Positions 1 to 7,636 of a stretch of DNA of 30,069 bases are shown one piece after another (position 1 is the first letter of the stretch; every line of letters begins with the position of its first letter). Position numbers and translations under genes: made by a program. Origin of the DNA: Caryophanales bacterium (GTDB lineage: Bacteria; Bacillota_I; Bacilli_A; RF39; UBA660); contig JAEEZO010000067.1 of assembly GCA_016291895.1 (NCBI GenBank), positions 1-30,069 of the forward strand, given 5' to 3'. The notes below the pieces were generated by a model. It did no database searches. It was given only the letters and a program-made list of their open reading frames with translations, and was not told the origin of the DNA.

Positions 1-512
1 CTCATAAGTATTTTGATGAAAATCAATTACATGCATTTATTATTTCAGAAATTAAAGATTATGATCTTTGCCTAACTTATTTTAAAAAGTTTTTACCATA
101 TGTTGATAATTGGGCTACCTGTGATCAAAGTACTCCCAAAGCATTTAATAAAAATTTAGATAAATTAATAAAAGAAATAAAGATATGGATAAAAAGTAAA
201 GAGACTTATACTATTAGATTTGGTATAAGTATGCTTATGAGAAATTATTTAGATGATAATTTTAAAATAGACTATTTAGACATGGTTTCAAATATTAAAT
301 CGAATGAATATTATGTCAATATGATGAGAGCTTGGTTCTTTGCAACCGCTCTTGCCAAACAGTATGATGCTACTATCCCTTTTATAGAAGAAAAGAAGTT
401 AGATTCTTGGACACATAACAAAACAATTCAAAAAGCAAGAGAAAGTTTTCGTATAACTTCTCGTCAAAAAGAATATTTAAATAGTTTAAAAATAAAAGAT
501 AATCAAATGTAA
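1..512 (+). CDS. DNA alkylation repair protein, AlkD-like DNA glycosylase (3' part, start outside window)
   Basis: The reading frame is open from the first base (first whole codon at 3) to TAA at 510-512, so the 5' end lies outside the window. About 169 residues are visible; the family is usually 220-240. The helical, HEAT-like sequence carries AlkD hallmarks: an early QLH motif, then the signature DNWATCDQ whose Asp matches the family's catalytic Asp region, a conserved TIRFGISML helix, and MMRAWFFATALAKQYD near the C-terminus. AlkD-type enzymes remove alkylated purines such as 7-methylguanine from DNA without base flipping. An ATG at 231 exists but would discard the signature motif, so it is internal. 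The neighbours give no further clue. Family assignment is firm; the substrate is inferred. Confidence 0.85.
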   Translation, partial: HKYFDENQLHAFIISEIKDYDLCLTYFKKFLPYVDNWATCDQSTPKAFNKNLDKLIKEIKIWIKSKETYTIRFGISMLMRNYLDDNFKIDYLDMVSNIKSNEYYVNMMRAWFFATALAKQYDATIPFIEEKKLDSWTHNKTIQKARESFRITSRQKEYLNSLKIKDNQM

Positions 513-530
513 AGTGATTATCTTTTATTA
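494..530 (+). terminator. Rho-independent terminator of the AlkD-like gene
   Basis: A perfect 12-bp inverted repeat (AAAAGATAATCA at 494-505, TGATTATCTTTT at 515-526) encloses a 9-nt loop that contains the stop codon. The T-rich tail is short and interrupted by A. Confidence 0.75.
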
Positions 531-561
531 AAAAAAAATATTAAGTTTATCTATTACATGT

Positions 562-588
562 TATAATTTTTATAGAATAAAGAGGTGT
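562..588 (+). promoter_or_regulatory. -10 box and ribosome binding site of the M13 peptidase gene
   Basis: A consensus TATAAT lies at 562-567 and a Shine-Dalgarno AGAGGTG at 581-587, just before the ATG at 592. No good -35 hexamer is seen at 17 bp. Confidence 0.55.
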
Positions 589-591
589 TGT

Positions 592-2589
592 ATGAGAAGT
601 AAGAAAATGATTATTTTAGGTATTATAATGATTGCTTTAGGCCTTGGAGTTTTAGGCGGAACATATTATTATAATCAAAGCCATCCAGAAAATGGTGAAG
701 AAGAGGTAAAACAAGTTGCCTTAAAAGATGATTTTTACGAAAACGTAAACTATGAAATATTAAAGAAAGCAAAGATTCCAAATGACAGTAGTAGTTGGTC
801 TTTAGGATATGATGTTACTAAAGAAATTGAAGAAAGAACAAAAACTTTAACAAATGAGATTCTAGCTGATCCTAATTTTAAAAATGAAGATGCTGAAATA
901 GTTTTAGAATTAGTTCATGATTATGAAGGACGAAATAAAAGAGGACTCAGTGAATTAAAACCATATTTTGACATGGTTGATAATGTTAAAACGATAGAAG
1001 ATTATAATAAATTAATGCTTAAAGTTGATGAAGATTTAGATCTTCAATTACTTATTGTTGGATCTGCTATGAATGATATAACAGGTGATATTACTAAAAT
1101 GATTTTTGCTTTTGATCAAGTGGATCAATTTGAATTATTTACTGAAAGTAAATTTGAAAGATATAAAGTTGCCACTGAAAAAATGATTAAAAAAGTTGCA
1201 ACGGAAATAGGATATAGTGAAGAGCAAGCAAATAAATTTATTAGTGATTATGAGGCTTTTGCAAAAAGAATACAGGCTAAGTCAATTAAACAAAGTGAAG
1301 TAAATGATTACACAAAATTATTTATTAAATATTCATTAGATGATATTACAAAAGAAATTAAAAACATTCCTATCAAAAGATTTTTAGAGAATAGGAAAAT
1401 TGCTGATCAAAAAGAATATGTAGTGGCTGATCTTGGTCATTATAAAGCTTTAGATGAATTTTATACTGAAGAAAATTTACCATTTTTAAAAGATGTTGCT
1501 AAGATTAATATCGCTGCTAAATTCTTCCCTTATTCAACAGAAGAAAACGAAAAGTTTATGTTAGATTTAAACAATGAACTATCTGGTACATCTAAAACTT
1601 TAGAAAAAGTACGAGAAGATGAAGAATTAGAAATAAAGATGAATTTTATTCAAGATGAACTTGAAAAAAGATATGAAAAGAAATATTTTACAGATGAAGA
1701 TAAGAAAATTGTTGCTGATTTAGTAGAAGAAGTAAAAAAAGAATATATTGAAGTAATCAAAAAAACTGAATGGTTAAATGAAAAGACTAAAGAATATGCA
1801 ATTAAAAAAGTAACTAATATGAAAGTAAAAATAGGTTATCAAGAAAATGATAAAAAGAAAGATGATTATGCTAAACCAATATCAAAAGCTAATGGTGGAA
1901 CTGTAATCTCCAATACAATTGCTTCTAATAAATATGATTTTGCTAAATATAGTGAACAATTTCATGAAGAAGCTAAAATGGATGGTTTGAGTACTTTAGA
2001 AGTAAATGCTTTCTATAATCCATTTGAAAATTCTATAAATTTCTTAGCTGGCTTTAAAGGAATGTATGAAAAAGAAACTAATTATTATCGTATGTTAGCT
2101 TATTTTGGAACAGTTATAGCTCATGAAATTAGTCATGGTTTTGATAATGTAGGTTCAAAATTCGATGACACAGGTAAATATTATGATTGGTGGACTAAAG
2201 AAGACCGTGAAAATTATGAAAAATTAACTAAGAAAATTGAAGATTATTATTCTAAATATGAAATAATGGGATTTAAAGTTGATGGTCATAAAACAGTAGG
2301 TGAAAACATTGCCGATTTAGCTGCTGTTAAGACAATATTAAGCATTATGGAAAAGAAAGGTGCGTCAAAAGAAGATTATAAGAATTTCTTTGAAGCATAT
2401 GCTAATATTTGGGCAGAGAAAGCTAATAAAGAAGCTATTGAAAATCAAATATTAAGTGACACACATTCTCCAGCTAAGATAAGAGCAAATGCTGTTTTAT
2501 CTTCAATGGATAAGTTCTATGAAATTTATGATATTAAAGAGGGCGATGGAATGTATATTGCTCCTCAAGATCGTGTAGGATTATGGTAA
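592..2589 (+). CDS. M13-family (neprilysin/PepO-like) zinc metallopeptidase, membrane anchored
   Basis: This 665-residue protein has the usual length for M13 peptidases, which cleave oligopeptides. Residues 6-27 form one hydrophobic N-terminal segment without a lipobox cysteine, so it is probably a signal anchor with the catalytic part outside the cell. The NAFY substrate-binding motif is at about 472-475, the zinc motif HEISH at 511-515 (catalytic Glu512), and the third ligand motif ENIAD at 571-575, an ExxxD arrangement. The C-terminus ends in Trp, as is common in the family. The CRVNGPLSN-type motif of canonical members is degenerate here (SPAKIRANAVLSSM). The gene is monocistronic, between two terminators. 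Family assignment is secure; the natural substrate is unknown. Confidence 0.95.
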   Translation: MRSKKMIILGIIMIALGLGVLGGTYYYNQSHPENGEEEVKQVALKDDFYENVNYEILKKAKIPNDSSSWSLGYDVTKEIEERTKTLTNEILADPNFKNEDAEIVLELVHDYEGRNKRGLSELKPYFDMVDNVKTIEDYNKLMLKVDEDLDLQLLIVGSAMNDITGDITKMIFAFDQVDQFELFTESKFERYKVATEKMIKKVATEIGYSEEQANKFISDYEAFAKRIQAKSIKQSEVNDYTKLFIKYSLDDITKEIKNIPIKRFLENRKIADQKEYVVADLGHYKALDEFYTEENLPFLKDVAKINIAAKFFPYSTEENEKFMLDLNNELSGTSKTLEKVREDEELEIKMNFIQDELEKRYEKKYFTDEDKKIVADLVEEVKKEYIEVIKKTEWLNEKTKEYAIKKVTNMKVKIGYQENDKKKDDYAKPISKANGGTVISNTIASNKYDFAKYSEQFHEEAKMDGLSTLEVNAFYNPFENSINFLAGFKGMYEKETNYYRMLAYFGTVIAHEISHGFDNVGSKFDDTGKYYDWWTKEDRENYEKLTKKIEDYYSKYEIMGFKVDGHKTVGENIADLAAVKTILSIMEKKGASKEDYKNFFEAYANIWAEKANKEAIENQILSDTHSPAKIRANAVLSSMDKFYEIYDIKEGDGMYIAPQDRVGLW

Positions 2590-2620
2590 GAGTAGTGAAA
2601 AAGCTACTCTTTTTCTTTTA
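2588..2620 (+). terminator. Rho-independent terminator of the M13 peptidase gene
   Basis: An 8-bp perfect stem (AAGAGTAG at 2588-2595, CTACTCTT at 2604-2611) encloses an 8-nt A-rich loop and is followed by TTTCTTTT. It overlaps the stop codon. Confidence 0.85.
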
Positions 2621-2652
2621 GTTTATGCTATAGTGTTGATATAGGAGTATTT

Positions 2653-3027
2653 ATGGATAGTTATTTAAGTGGATATGTTGATGGTTTAGTTAATATGGCC
2701 TCATCAGTATCTAAAAAAATAGGTTTATCATATATTAGAGGTTATTGTTTTAAAAAAGATATTTTTAAAAGTGAATTTTCTAAAGAATTTAAAATAAAAA
2801 AATTTAATTTAGAATCATCAAATAAAGAATATTTAAATATTTATTTAGAAGATAATTTAATTGATATATTAAATTATTGGATTAAAATTAGATTTGGTGA
2901 TGTAATTAACTATTATACAATTGATAATTTAGATATTAAGAATACTTTATTTTATATAGTTGATGATATCATCGTTTTGGAATATAATGATTATATGCTT
3001 TGTTTGATTATAGGTAATAATGAGTAG
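2653..3027 (+). CDS. Uncharacterised 124-residue protein
   Basis: I do not recognise this family. The ORF is preceded by TATAGT (2630-2635) as a possible -10 and AGGAG at 2643-2647 as the ribosome binding site, which supports the ATG at 2653. The protein is rich in Ile, Asn, Asp, Tyr and Lys, has no signal peptide and no clear TM helix. Its last 40 residues are hydrophobic and alternating, suggesting beta strands. Three Cys are scattered. It ends 7 nt before the GtrA-family gene, so the two are very likely co-transcribed. Codon use matches the neighbours. It is probably a genuine small cytoplasmic protein of unknown role. Confidence 0.7.
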   Translation: MDSYLSGYVDGLVNMASSVSKKIGLSYIRGYCFKKDIFKSEFSKEFKIKKFNLESSNKEYLNIYLEDNLIDILNYWIKIRFGDVINYYTIDNLDIKNTLFYIVDDIIVLEYNDYMLCLIIGNNE

Positions 3028-3034
3028 GTGAATT

Positions 3035-3445
3035 ATGAAAGATAAAAAAGAATTAGTTAGAATGATTAAGTTTACGTTGTTTAGTATCTCTGCTGGTGCT
3101 ATTCAATTAGGTTTATTTGAACTTCTTTACAATGTAATTAAATGGGATTGGTGGCCTAGTTATTTAATTGCTTTAATTGCATCTGTTATATGGAACTTTA
3201 CATTAAATAGAGAATTTACTTTTAAATCAAGTAACAATGTTCCTGTTGCAATGTTTAAAGTAGCTATATTCTATTTAATATTTACACCACTATCAACTTT
3301 ACTAGGTAAATATTTAGAAGGTCCTCTTGGTTGGAATGGAACTGTTGTAACTTTGATTAATATGGTTCTAAATTTTGTATTAGAATTTTTATATGATAGA
3401 TACTATGTTTTTAAAGATAGTATTGATACTAAAAAGAAAAAGTAG
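3035..3445 (+). CDS. GtrA-family four-helix membrane protein
   Basis: The 136-residue protein has four predicted TM helices and the GtrA pattern: an N-terminal KFTLFSISAGAIQLGLF segment, WNFTLNREFTFKS after helix two, and a final helix ending in DRYYVFKDS. GtrA-like proteins are thought to move or present isoprenoid-linked sugars during cell-wall or polysaccharide glycosylation, often beside a glycosyltransferase. No glycosyltransferase is present here, so the substrate cannot be inferred. The start follows TAGGTG at 3026-3031, within the tail of the upstream gene. The length is typical for the family. The gene ends inside a terminator shared with the convergent lipoprotein gene. Confidence 0.9.
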   Translation: MKDKKELVRMIKFTLFSISAGAIQLGLFELLYNVIKWDWWPSYLIALIASVIWNFTLNREFTFKSSNNVPVAMFKVAIFYLIFTPLSTLLGKYLEGPLGWNGTVVTLINMVLNFVLEFLYDRYYVFKDSIDTKKKK

Positions 3446-3461
3446 TTTTTAACTACTTTTT
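3437..3461. terminator. Bidirectional terminator between convergent genes
   Basis: A perfect 11-bp stem (AAAAAGTAGTT at 3437-3447, AACTACTTTTT at 3451-3461) has a 3-nt loop, with A and T runs on both sides so it can work on either strand. It serves the GtrA-family gene (+) and the lipoprotein gene (-), whose stop codons lie in or next to it. Confidence 0.85.
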
Positions 3462-4129
3462 TATTTTGATGTATAAATATTTTTTCCACGAATATTGATG
3501 TATTTACTATTTGTTCCTGATGAAATATCATTAGTTTCGATATAATCATATATATATTTATTGTCACTGTTAAAGATATTAAATTCTTCACTTGTTATAG
3601 CATATACTCTAATGTTAATATTTTTATCTTCTAATTCTTTAATAATGTTGTCCTTGATAATACTTATTTCATTTGTAAGATACACATCAACATATTTAAT
3701 TAATTCACAATCTTTGTCAATATCTAAGGCATCTTCTATTCTTGTACTTGGTGTAATTGTATTATCACAAAAGGCACTATTATCATCTACAAAAAATTTA
3801 TAGTTATTAGTTCTAAAGTTACTTGATCTTTCTAATAGACTACGAATATAATCAATGATTTCTTTCTTCTTTAATGTTTTATAATAATTATCTTTCATTT
3901 CTTTTGTTTTTTTATTAGTGTTAACAATTATATTTTCATCATTTTCGGATTTTAAGTGATGAGATATCCAACTACCACCTGGAGCTCGATCAATTTCTTT
4001 TATATATGTAAAGTTTTCATGATATTTTTCTTTTAAAAAATTAACAGTTTCTTCTTCATATGACTTACTACAACCTGTTATAAATAGTAGAGTAATAGCG
4101 ATAATAAAAACAACGATTATATATTTCAT
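3461..4129 (-). CDS. Putative lipoprotein, unknown function
   Basis: The 222-residue protein starts with a classic lipoprotein signal: Lys3, a hydrophobic stretch at 4-16 and the lipobox ITGC with Cys20 as the lipidation site. The mature part is charged and rich in Lys, Asn, Asp and Ile, with two Cys (about residues 121 and 142). The first 40 mature residues (ETVNFLKEKYHENFTYI) are predicted helical and resemble the opening of several uncharacterised Firmicutes lipoproteins; I assign no function. An RBS, GAGGTGA, precedes the ATG on the minus strand (complement of 4134-4140). The gene is read in the same direction as the two lipoproteins at 4176-5643 but is separated from them by a terminator, so it may have its own promoter. 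Confidence 0.75.
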   Translation of the reverse strand: MKYIIVVFIIAITLLFITGCSKSYEEETVNFLKEKYHENFTYIKEIDRAPGGSWISHHLKSENDENIIVNTNKKTKEMKDNYYKTLKKKEIIDYIRSLLERSSNFRTNNYKFFVDDNSAFCDNTITPSTRIEDALDIDKDCELIKYVDVYLTNEISIIKDNIIKELEDKNINIRVYAITSEEFNIFNSDNKYIYDYIETNDISSGTNSKYINIRGKNIYTSK

Positions 4130-4160
4130 AAATTCACCTCTAGTATTAGTTTATCATAAA

Positions 4161-4184
4161 AAAAAGTAGTTTTAACTACTTTTT
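4161..4184 (-). terminator. Terminator of the tandem lipoprotein pair
   Basis: A perfect 11-bp stem (AAAAAGTAGTT at 4161-4171, AACTACTTTTT at 4174-4184) has a 2-nt loop and a T run on the minus strand. It overlaps the stop codon at 4176-4178. It is nearly identical to the terminator at 3437-3461. Confidence 0.8.
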
Positions 4185-4883
4185 ATTTGTATATAATTCT
4201 TTGTTTTCTAAATCAGGTCCATGGAAAACATCAAAGTCTTGTATTCTTAGATTTTTTAGTTGTCTTCGATCAGTTTTATATTCTCTATATACTGTTGATG
4301 AACAGTCGACATCGAAATATGGATAATCATCAATAATGTCACGAATGTCATCTACAAGAGGACTTCTTTCTTTTACATATTCACCATTCTTATATATAAT
4401 GCGATATCCAAAGAATCGATAGTGATATAATCGGTATGTTCCTGTATTATCTGAATCATTAGGATTATCGGTCCATCCTGAATGAGTAGTTGAGCTCCAA
4501 TATCCACATTCATTTCCATCTTCATCAGTCATTGAGATATATTCATCTGTTGTATATTCATAATAGAATTTTAAATAATCATGTTTAGATGCCATAACTT
4601 TATATAGATAGTTCCAGTTATTTTTTCCTTCAAATAAATCTTTTTTTGTTCGATAGAACATCGCATCATCATCTGTTATTTCAATATAATCATTTTTCCA
4701 ATTGAAATCACCAATGTTTACTTTTTCACTATCAATATAAGTTTCTATGTTTTTCTTAACATCAAGATATTTATGAACATGACGTGACGGTAATTCACAA
4801 TCTGATTTTTTAGAACATCCTGATAGAATAAATGGAATTGCAATTAACGCTAATATTTGTTTATATATTTTCTTTATTTTCAT
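4176..4883 (-). CDS. Putative lipoprotein, paralogue of its neighbour (copy B)
   Basis: The 235-residue protein has the lipobox LSGC with Cys23 as acceptor. The mature part shares ordered motifs with the gene at 4891-5643: SDCELPSRHVHKY straight after the lipobox, YIDSE, an EITDDDAMF segment, DLFEG..NW.YLY, GYRI..KNGEY, SPLVDD.RDII.DYP and a C-terminal GPDLENKEL. The centre is acidic and polar and lacks the His/Thr-rich stretch of the paralogue. It follows the paralogue after 7 nt, with a weak GAGAA ribosome site, so translation is probably coupled. No named domain is recognised. It is likely an envelope-exposed lipoprotein of a family restricted to related Firmicutes. Confidence 0.8.
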   Translation of the reverse strand: MKIKKIYKQILALIAIPFILSGCSKKSDCELPSRHVHKYLDVKKNIETYIDSEKVNIGDFNWKNDYIEITDDDAMFYRTKKDLFEGKNNWNYLYKVMASKHDYLKFYYEYTTDEYISMTDEDGNECGYWSSTTHSGWTDNPNDSDNTGTYRLYHYRFFGYRIIYKNGEYVKERSPLVDDIRDIIDDYPYFDVDCSSTVYREYKTDRRQLKNLRIQDFDVFHGPDLENKELYTNKK

Positions 4884-4890
4884 ATTATTC

Positions 4891-5643
4891 TCACTTTGTT
4901 TTTGCTAATTCAGTATTAGTTAAATCAGGTCCTGTAAAATCATTGAAATCTGTTACTTTTAATCTAGTAAGGACATTTCTATCAAATTCATATTCATTAT
5001 AAACAATTACAACACAGTTTTCATCATCAAATAAAGAATCGATTGTATTATCTGGTTTATATTCATAGAAGAATGGATAATCATTAATAATATCTCTAAA
5101 GTCATCAACAAGTGGACTTTGTTCTCTTATATATTCACCATTCTTTTTAACAATTCGATATCCATAAAATTTATGATGATTAATTCTAACATCACCATCT
5201 ACACCACGATGAGTAGGATCTTCACTCCAACCACTATGATGATTAGTTCGAGTATGGGTATGAGTATGTCCTTTACTATCCGTTGTCGTGTAGGTTGATG
5301 TTGTTGTGTAATGATAATGGAATGTCAAATAATCTTTACTATTACTTTTCATAACATTGTAAAGATATTTCCAGTTATCATCACCTTCAAATAGATTACC
5401 TTTTGTTTTAAAGAATAGTGCATCATCACTAGTTATTTCTAAATAATCTTTTTGCCAATTATAATTTCCATATTGTTTTTGTTCAGAGTCAATATATTTA
5501 ACAATACCATTATTACTAACATATTTATGAACATGACGAGAAGGTATTTCACAATCTGACTTTTGTCCACAACCAGTTAAAATAAAGGGAATGATTACAA
5601 GTGGTAAAACCTTTTTTGTTACATCTTTTATTTTTATTTTCAT
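4891..5643 (-). CDS. Putative lipoprotein with His/Thr-rich segment (copy A)
   Basis: The 250-residue protein has a lipobox LTGC with Cys25. It shares the SDCEIPSRHVHKY start of the mature domain and the KNGEY and SPLVDDFRDII motifs with its downstream paralogue. It differs in a central segment of about 35 residues dominated by Thr and His (around 115-150, containing KGHTHTHTRTNHHSGW). Together with the HVH motif this could bind a transition metal, which is inference. It is first in a two-gene operon from a clear promoter (-35 TTGAAT, -10 TATAAT, minus strand). The ribosome site is an unusual GGGGG (complement of 5650-5654) six bases before ATG. The gene ends with TGA. Confidence 0.8.
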   Translation of the reverse strand: MKIKIKDVTKKVLPLVIIPFILTGCGQKSDCEIPSRHVHKYVSNNGIVKYIDSEQKQYGNYNWQKDYLEITSDDALFFKTKGNLFEGDDNWKYLYNVMKSNSKDYLTFHYHYTTTSTYTTTDSKGHTHTHTRTNHHSGWSEDPTHRGVDGDVRINHHKFYGYRIVKKNGEYIREQSPLVDDFRDIINDYPFFYEYKPDNTIDSLFDDENCVVIVYNEYEFDRNVLTRLKVTDFNDFTGPDLTNTELAKTK

Positions 5644-5665
5644 ATAGGGCCCCCAATGGCTCTAT

Positions 5666-5725
5666 ATTATATCATATATAGAATACAAATTCAAACTTGA
5701 ATAAAATAGGAAAATGTGATATTAT
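5666..5725. promoter_or_regulatory. Mirror-symmetric divergent sigma-A promoters
   Basis: Minus strand: -35 TTGAAT (complement of 5689-5694), 17 bp, -10 TATAAT (complement of 5666-5671). Plus strand: -35 TTGAAT (5697-5702), 17 bp, extended -10 TGATATTAT (5717-5725). The two -35 hexamers are back to back, two bases apart, forming the palindrome ATTCAA-AC-TTGAAT. Both -10 boxes lie exactly 27 bp from the centre. Predicted transcription starts are near 5659 (-) and 5732 (+), giving leaders of about 15 nt on each side. Confidence 0.8.
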
Positions 5726-5746
5726 ATGTCACTCGTGAGGGTGTAT

Positions 5747-7309
5747 ATGAATGAGAATAAAGTTGATACTGTGAAAAAAGAAGAATTCCTAAATAAATGG
5801 CAAGAATTTCAAACGAAGGCCAGTGATATTGAAAATATTATTGATAAACTTAATGTTGTTATTGATGTAGATGATTATTTAGAAGAACTAAGAATTATTA
5901 AATCAGAAGTTAATATTGAAAATACTCTTAATACGGATTTAATAACTAATTTATCTCTTGTTATTCCAAAGTTAGATCAATTAAAAAAGAAAATTGAAAA
6001 TGAAGTATTACCATTCTATCATATGTATTTATTACATAAAAACATTAAATTAAAAATTGATGATAATGAAAATGGTATTGATGAAGCGATTAATAATAGT
6101 AAAGAGTTAATTAATTTATTAAATTCTTTAGGTTCAATTATTGCTGATAACAATAAATTACATAATCGAGATGATTTAAAAAGAATCTATGATAATTGTT
6201 TAGAAGCTATATATTTAGTTATCGTTAATGAACAAATATATGATAGAACAGATTTGATTAAAGAAATACTTGATAATGAAAATAATCGTATTATTAAAGA
6301 AAAATTAGTTAAATACTTAAGACGTGACTTAGAAGATCTTAAAAAGAAAAAAGTGATTAATGAAGAACTTGAGAATATTAGTGAAGGATTAAGTTATGAT
6401 TCATTAAGTATTAGTGTAATTGATGATATAATTGAGAATAAATATGCTTCTAAAAAAGAAGAATTCTATGAACGAAAAGAAGTTAAAAGAAATAGTTTAA
6501 AGAAAAGAATCTTTGATTATCAAAATGAACAAAGTGAATTAGCAGAAAATGGAAATAGTTTAATTAAGTCAATTAAAAATATTAAATTACATAGAAGAAT
6601 TAATCGTGCTAAATTATCATCATACGTTTTAGTACCTCTTCTTGTTATTGGTATTGGTATTGGAAGTGGAATAGCATTTTCTAATACAATAGATGAATAT
6701 CGTACAATAACAAGAGTTGTTAATCCTAATAATCAACAAATAGTAGAAGTAATTAGTGATACATATGATGAAAAAGAAAATACTTATACTTCAACAATCA
6801 AAGTATATGAACCTTGGAAAAAGAATAGTGTAGGTTCTGGTTATGTAAGAAATGTTATAGCTTATGTTACAGATCCTAAAAAAGGATATGATTTAGAAGC
6901 TAATCCCACAGAAAAATATCATTATTTGGAAGCTAAAGATCAATTAGATAGTAATGATAGTACAACAGAATCTATTGTTCTAGTAACAGAAACTATTCAA
7001 GATAAAAATGATACAAGAAAAAGTAAAAAATATGTTTTAGGTTTCTCGATTGGCGCAGTAATTCTTGCTGTTGCTATTGATGCTTTAATTGCTGCTAATA
7101 TGGGTACATATGATATTCTTTCTGAATTAGAAAAACTAAAAAGAAATTTGGAAGAAAAAAAGATTACAAAAAATAATTTAGAAAATGAAAGAACCGAACT
7201 TAATGAAGAAGGAAATCTTTTAAATACAGATATTGCAACATCTTCTAAAGTATATCAATTTGCTGAAGAAGAATTCCCTTATGTTAAAGAAATGAAAAAG
7301 ACTTGGTAA
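5747..7309 (+). CDS. Two-TM protein with long cytoplasmic coiled coils, unknown function
   Basis: I place the start at ATG 5747, not the in-frame ATG at 5726: the latter lies inside the -10 region, upstream of the predicted transcription start, while GTGAGGGTG (5733-5741) is a good ribosome site for 5747. The 520-residue product has an N-terminal helical, coiled-coil-rich region (about 1-285), a TM helix (about 291-311), an exported region of about 115 residues with repeated YT/TYDEKENTYTST-type beta-like sequence, a second TM helix (about 429-450), and a C-terminal coiled coil (about 455-520). Both coiled-coil parts are predicted cytoplasmic. I recognise no named family. It shares a divergent promoter with the two lipoproteins, which hints at joint regulation. 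Confidence 0.8.
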   Translation: MNENKVDTVKKEEFLNKWQEFQTKASDIENIIDKLNVVIDVDDYLEELRIIKSEVNIENTLNTDLITNLSLVIPKLDQLKKKIENEVLPFYHMYLLHKNIKLKIDDNENGIDEAINNSKELINLLNSLGSIIADNNKLHNRDDLKRIYDNCLEAIYLVIVNEQIYDRTDLIKEILDNENNRIIKEKLVKYLRRDLEDLKKKKVINEELENISEGLSYDSLSISVIDDIIENKYASKKEEFYERKEVKRNSLKKRIFDYQNEQSELAENGNSLIKSIKNIKLHRRINRAKLSSYVLVPLLVIGIGIGSGIAFSNTIDEYRTITRVVNPNNQQIVEVISDTYDEKENTYTSTIKVYEPWKKNSVGSGYVRNVIAYVTDPKKGYDLEANPTEKYHYLEAKDQLDSNDSTTESIVLVTETIQDKNDTRKSKKYVLGFSIGAVILAVAIDALIAANMGTYDILSELEKLKRNLEEKKITKNNLENERTELNEEGNLLNTDIATSSKVYQFAEEEFPYVKEMKKTW

Positions 7310-7325
7310 TCCAAGTCTTTTTTTA
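7296..7325. terminator. Strong terminator shared by convergent genes
   Basis: A perfect 11-bp stem (AAAAGACTTGG at 7296-7306, CCAAGTCTTTT at 7311-7321) closes on a TAAT loop that is part of the stop codon, followed by T residues. The A run on the other side lets it also serve the minus-strand gene ending at 7323. Confidence 0.88.
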
Positions 7326-7556
7326 AAATAAACCTTTTACTTTATCTACAAGATTAGATGCTTTATCTTTCATGTCATCACTTGTTAATTTAGCTTTAAC
7401 ACCATCAACTATTGATTTAATCTTGTCATCTGGTAGATCAACCCCAAGTAGTTTTTCAACTGCTTTAATAGGATCTTTTTTGAAATTACTTGCAAAAGTC
7501 TTATCTGTTTTAACTTTTTTAACAACTTCTTCAATTTTCTTTTTAATATCTTCCAT
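7323..7556 (-). CDS. Small Lys/Asp-rich helical protein
   Basis: The best start is the ATG at 7554-7556 (minus), preceded by GGAGGG (complement of 7561-7566); an in-frame TTG at 7568 overlaps that ribosome site and is rejected. The product is 77 residues, with no Cys, Trp or Tyr, and alternating Lys, Val and Asp. A central motif FKKDPIKAVEKLLGVDLPDD resembles the C-terminal part of Nif11/nitrile-hydratase-type (NHLP) peptide leaders, where a conserved helix precedes a G-[VI]-x-LP turn. There is no peptide-modifying enzyme nearby and no Cys/Ser-rich core, so a natural-product precursor is unlikely. The C-terminus (LVDKVKGLF) is amphipathic and could touch membranes. Function unknown. Confidence 0.75.
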   Translation of the reverse strand: MEDIKKKIEEVVKKVKTDKTFASNFKKDPIKAVEKLLGVDLPDDKIKSIVDGVKAKLTSDDMKDKASNLVDKVKGLF

Positions 7557-7572
7557 TTTTCCCTCCAATGCT

Positions 7573-7621
7573 ATTATACATCAACTTTATTGACTTTTTA
7601 AATTGTTTTTCTTACTATAAT
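7573..7621. promoter_or_regulatory. Divergent promoter region between small protein and HExxH gene
   Basis: On the minus strand a TATAAT (complement of 7573-7578) lies just upstream of the small-protein gene. On the plus strand TTGACT (7590-7595) could pair with TACTAT (7614-7619, 18 bp) or with TATAAT (7616-7621, 20 bp, rather long) for the 7637 gene. Confidence 0.5.
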
Positions 7622-7636
7622 TACATTGGGGGACTT

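Noticed and set aside
3561..3803. Hydrophobic plus-strand ORF of 80 codons
   Set aside because: It lies wholly inside the lipoprotein gene on the other strand and has no ribosome site; its hydrophobicity is the complement of Asn/Lys/Asp-rich codons.
7323..7556. RiPP (Nif11/NHLP) precursor peptide
   Set aside because: There is no core with Cys/Ser/Thr, no protease-type GG cleavage motif and no modifying enzyme in the window; only a resemblance is noted.
7566..7636. TTG starts extending the small protein (minus) and the HExxH protein (plus) into each other
   Set aside because: Both extensions cover promoter and ribosome-site sequence; clear Shine-Dalgarno sites precede the internal ATGs at 7556 and 7637.
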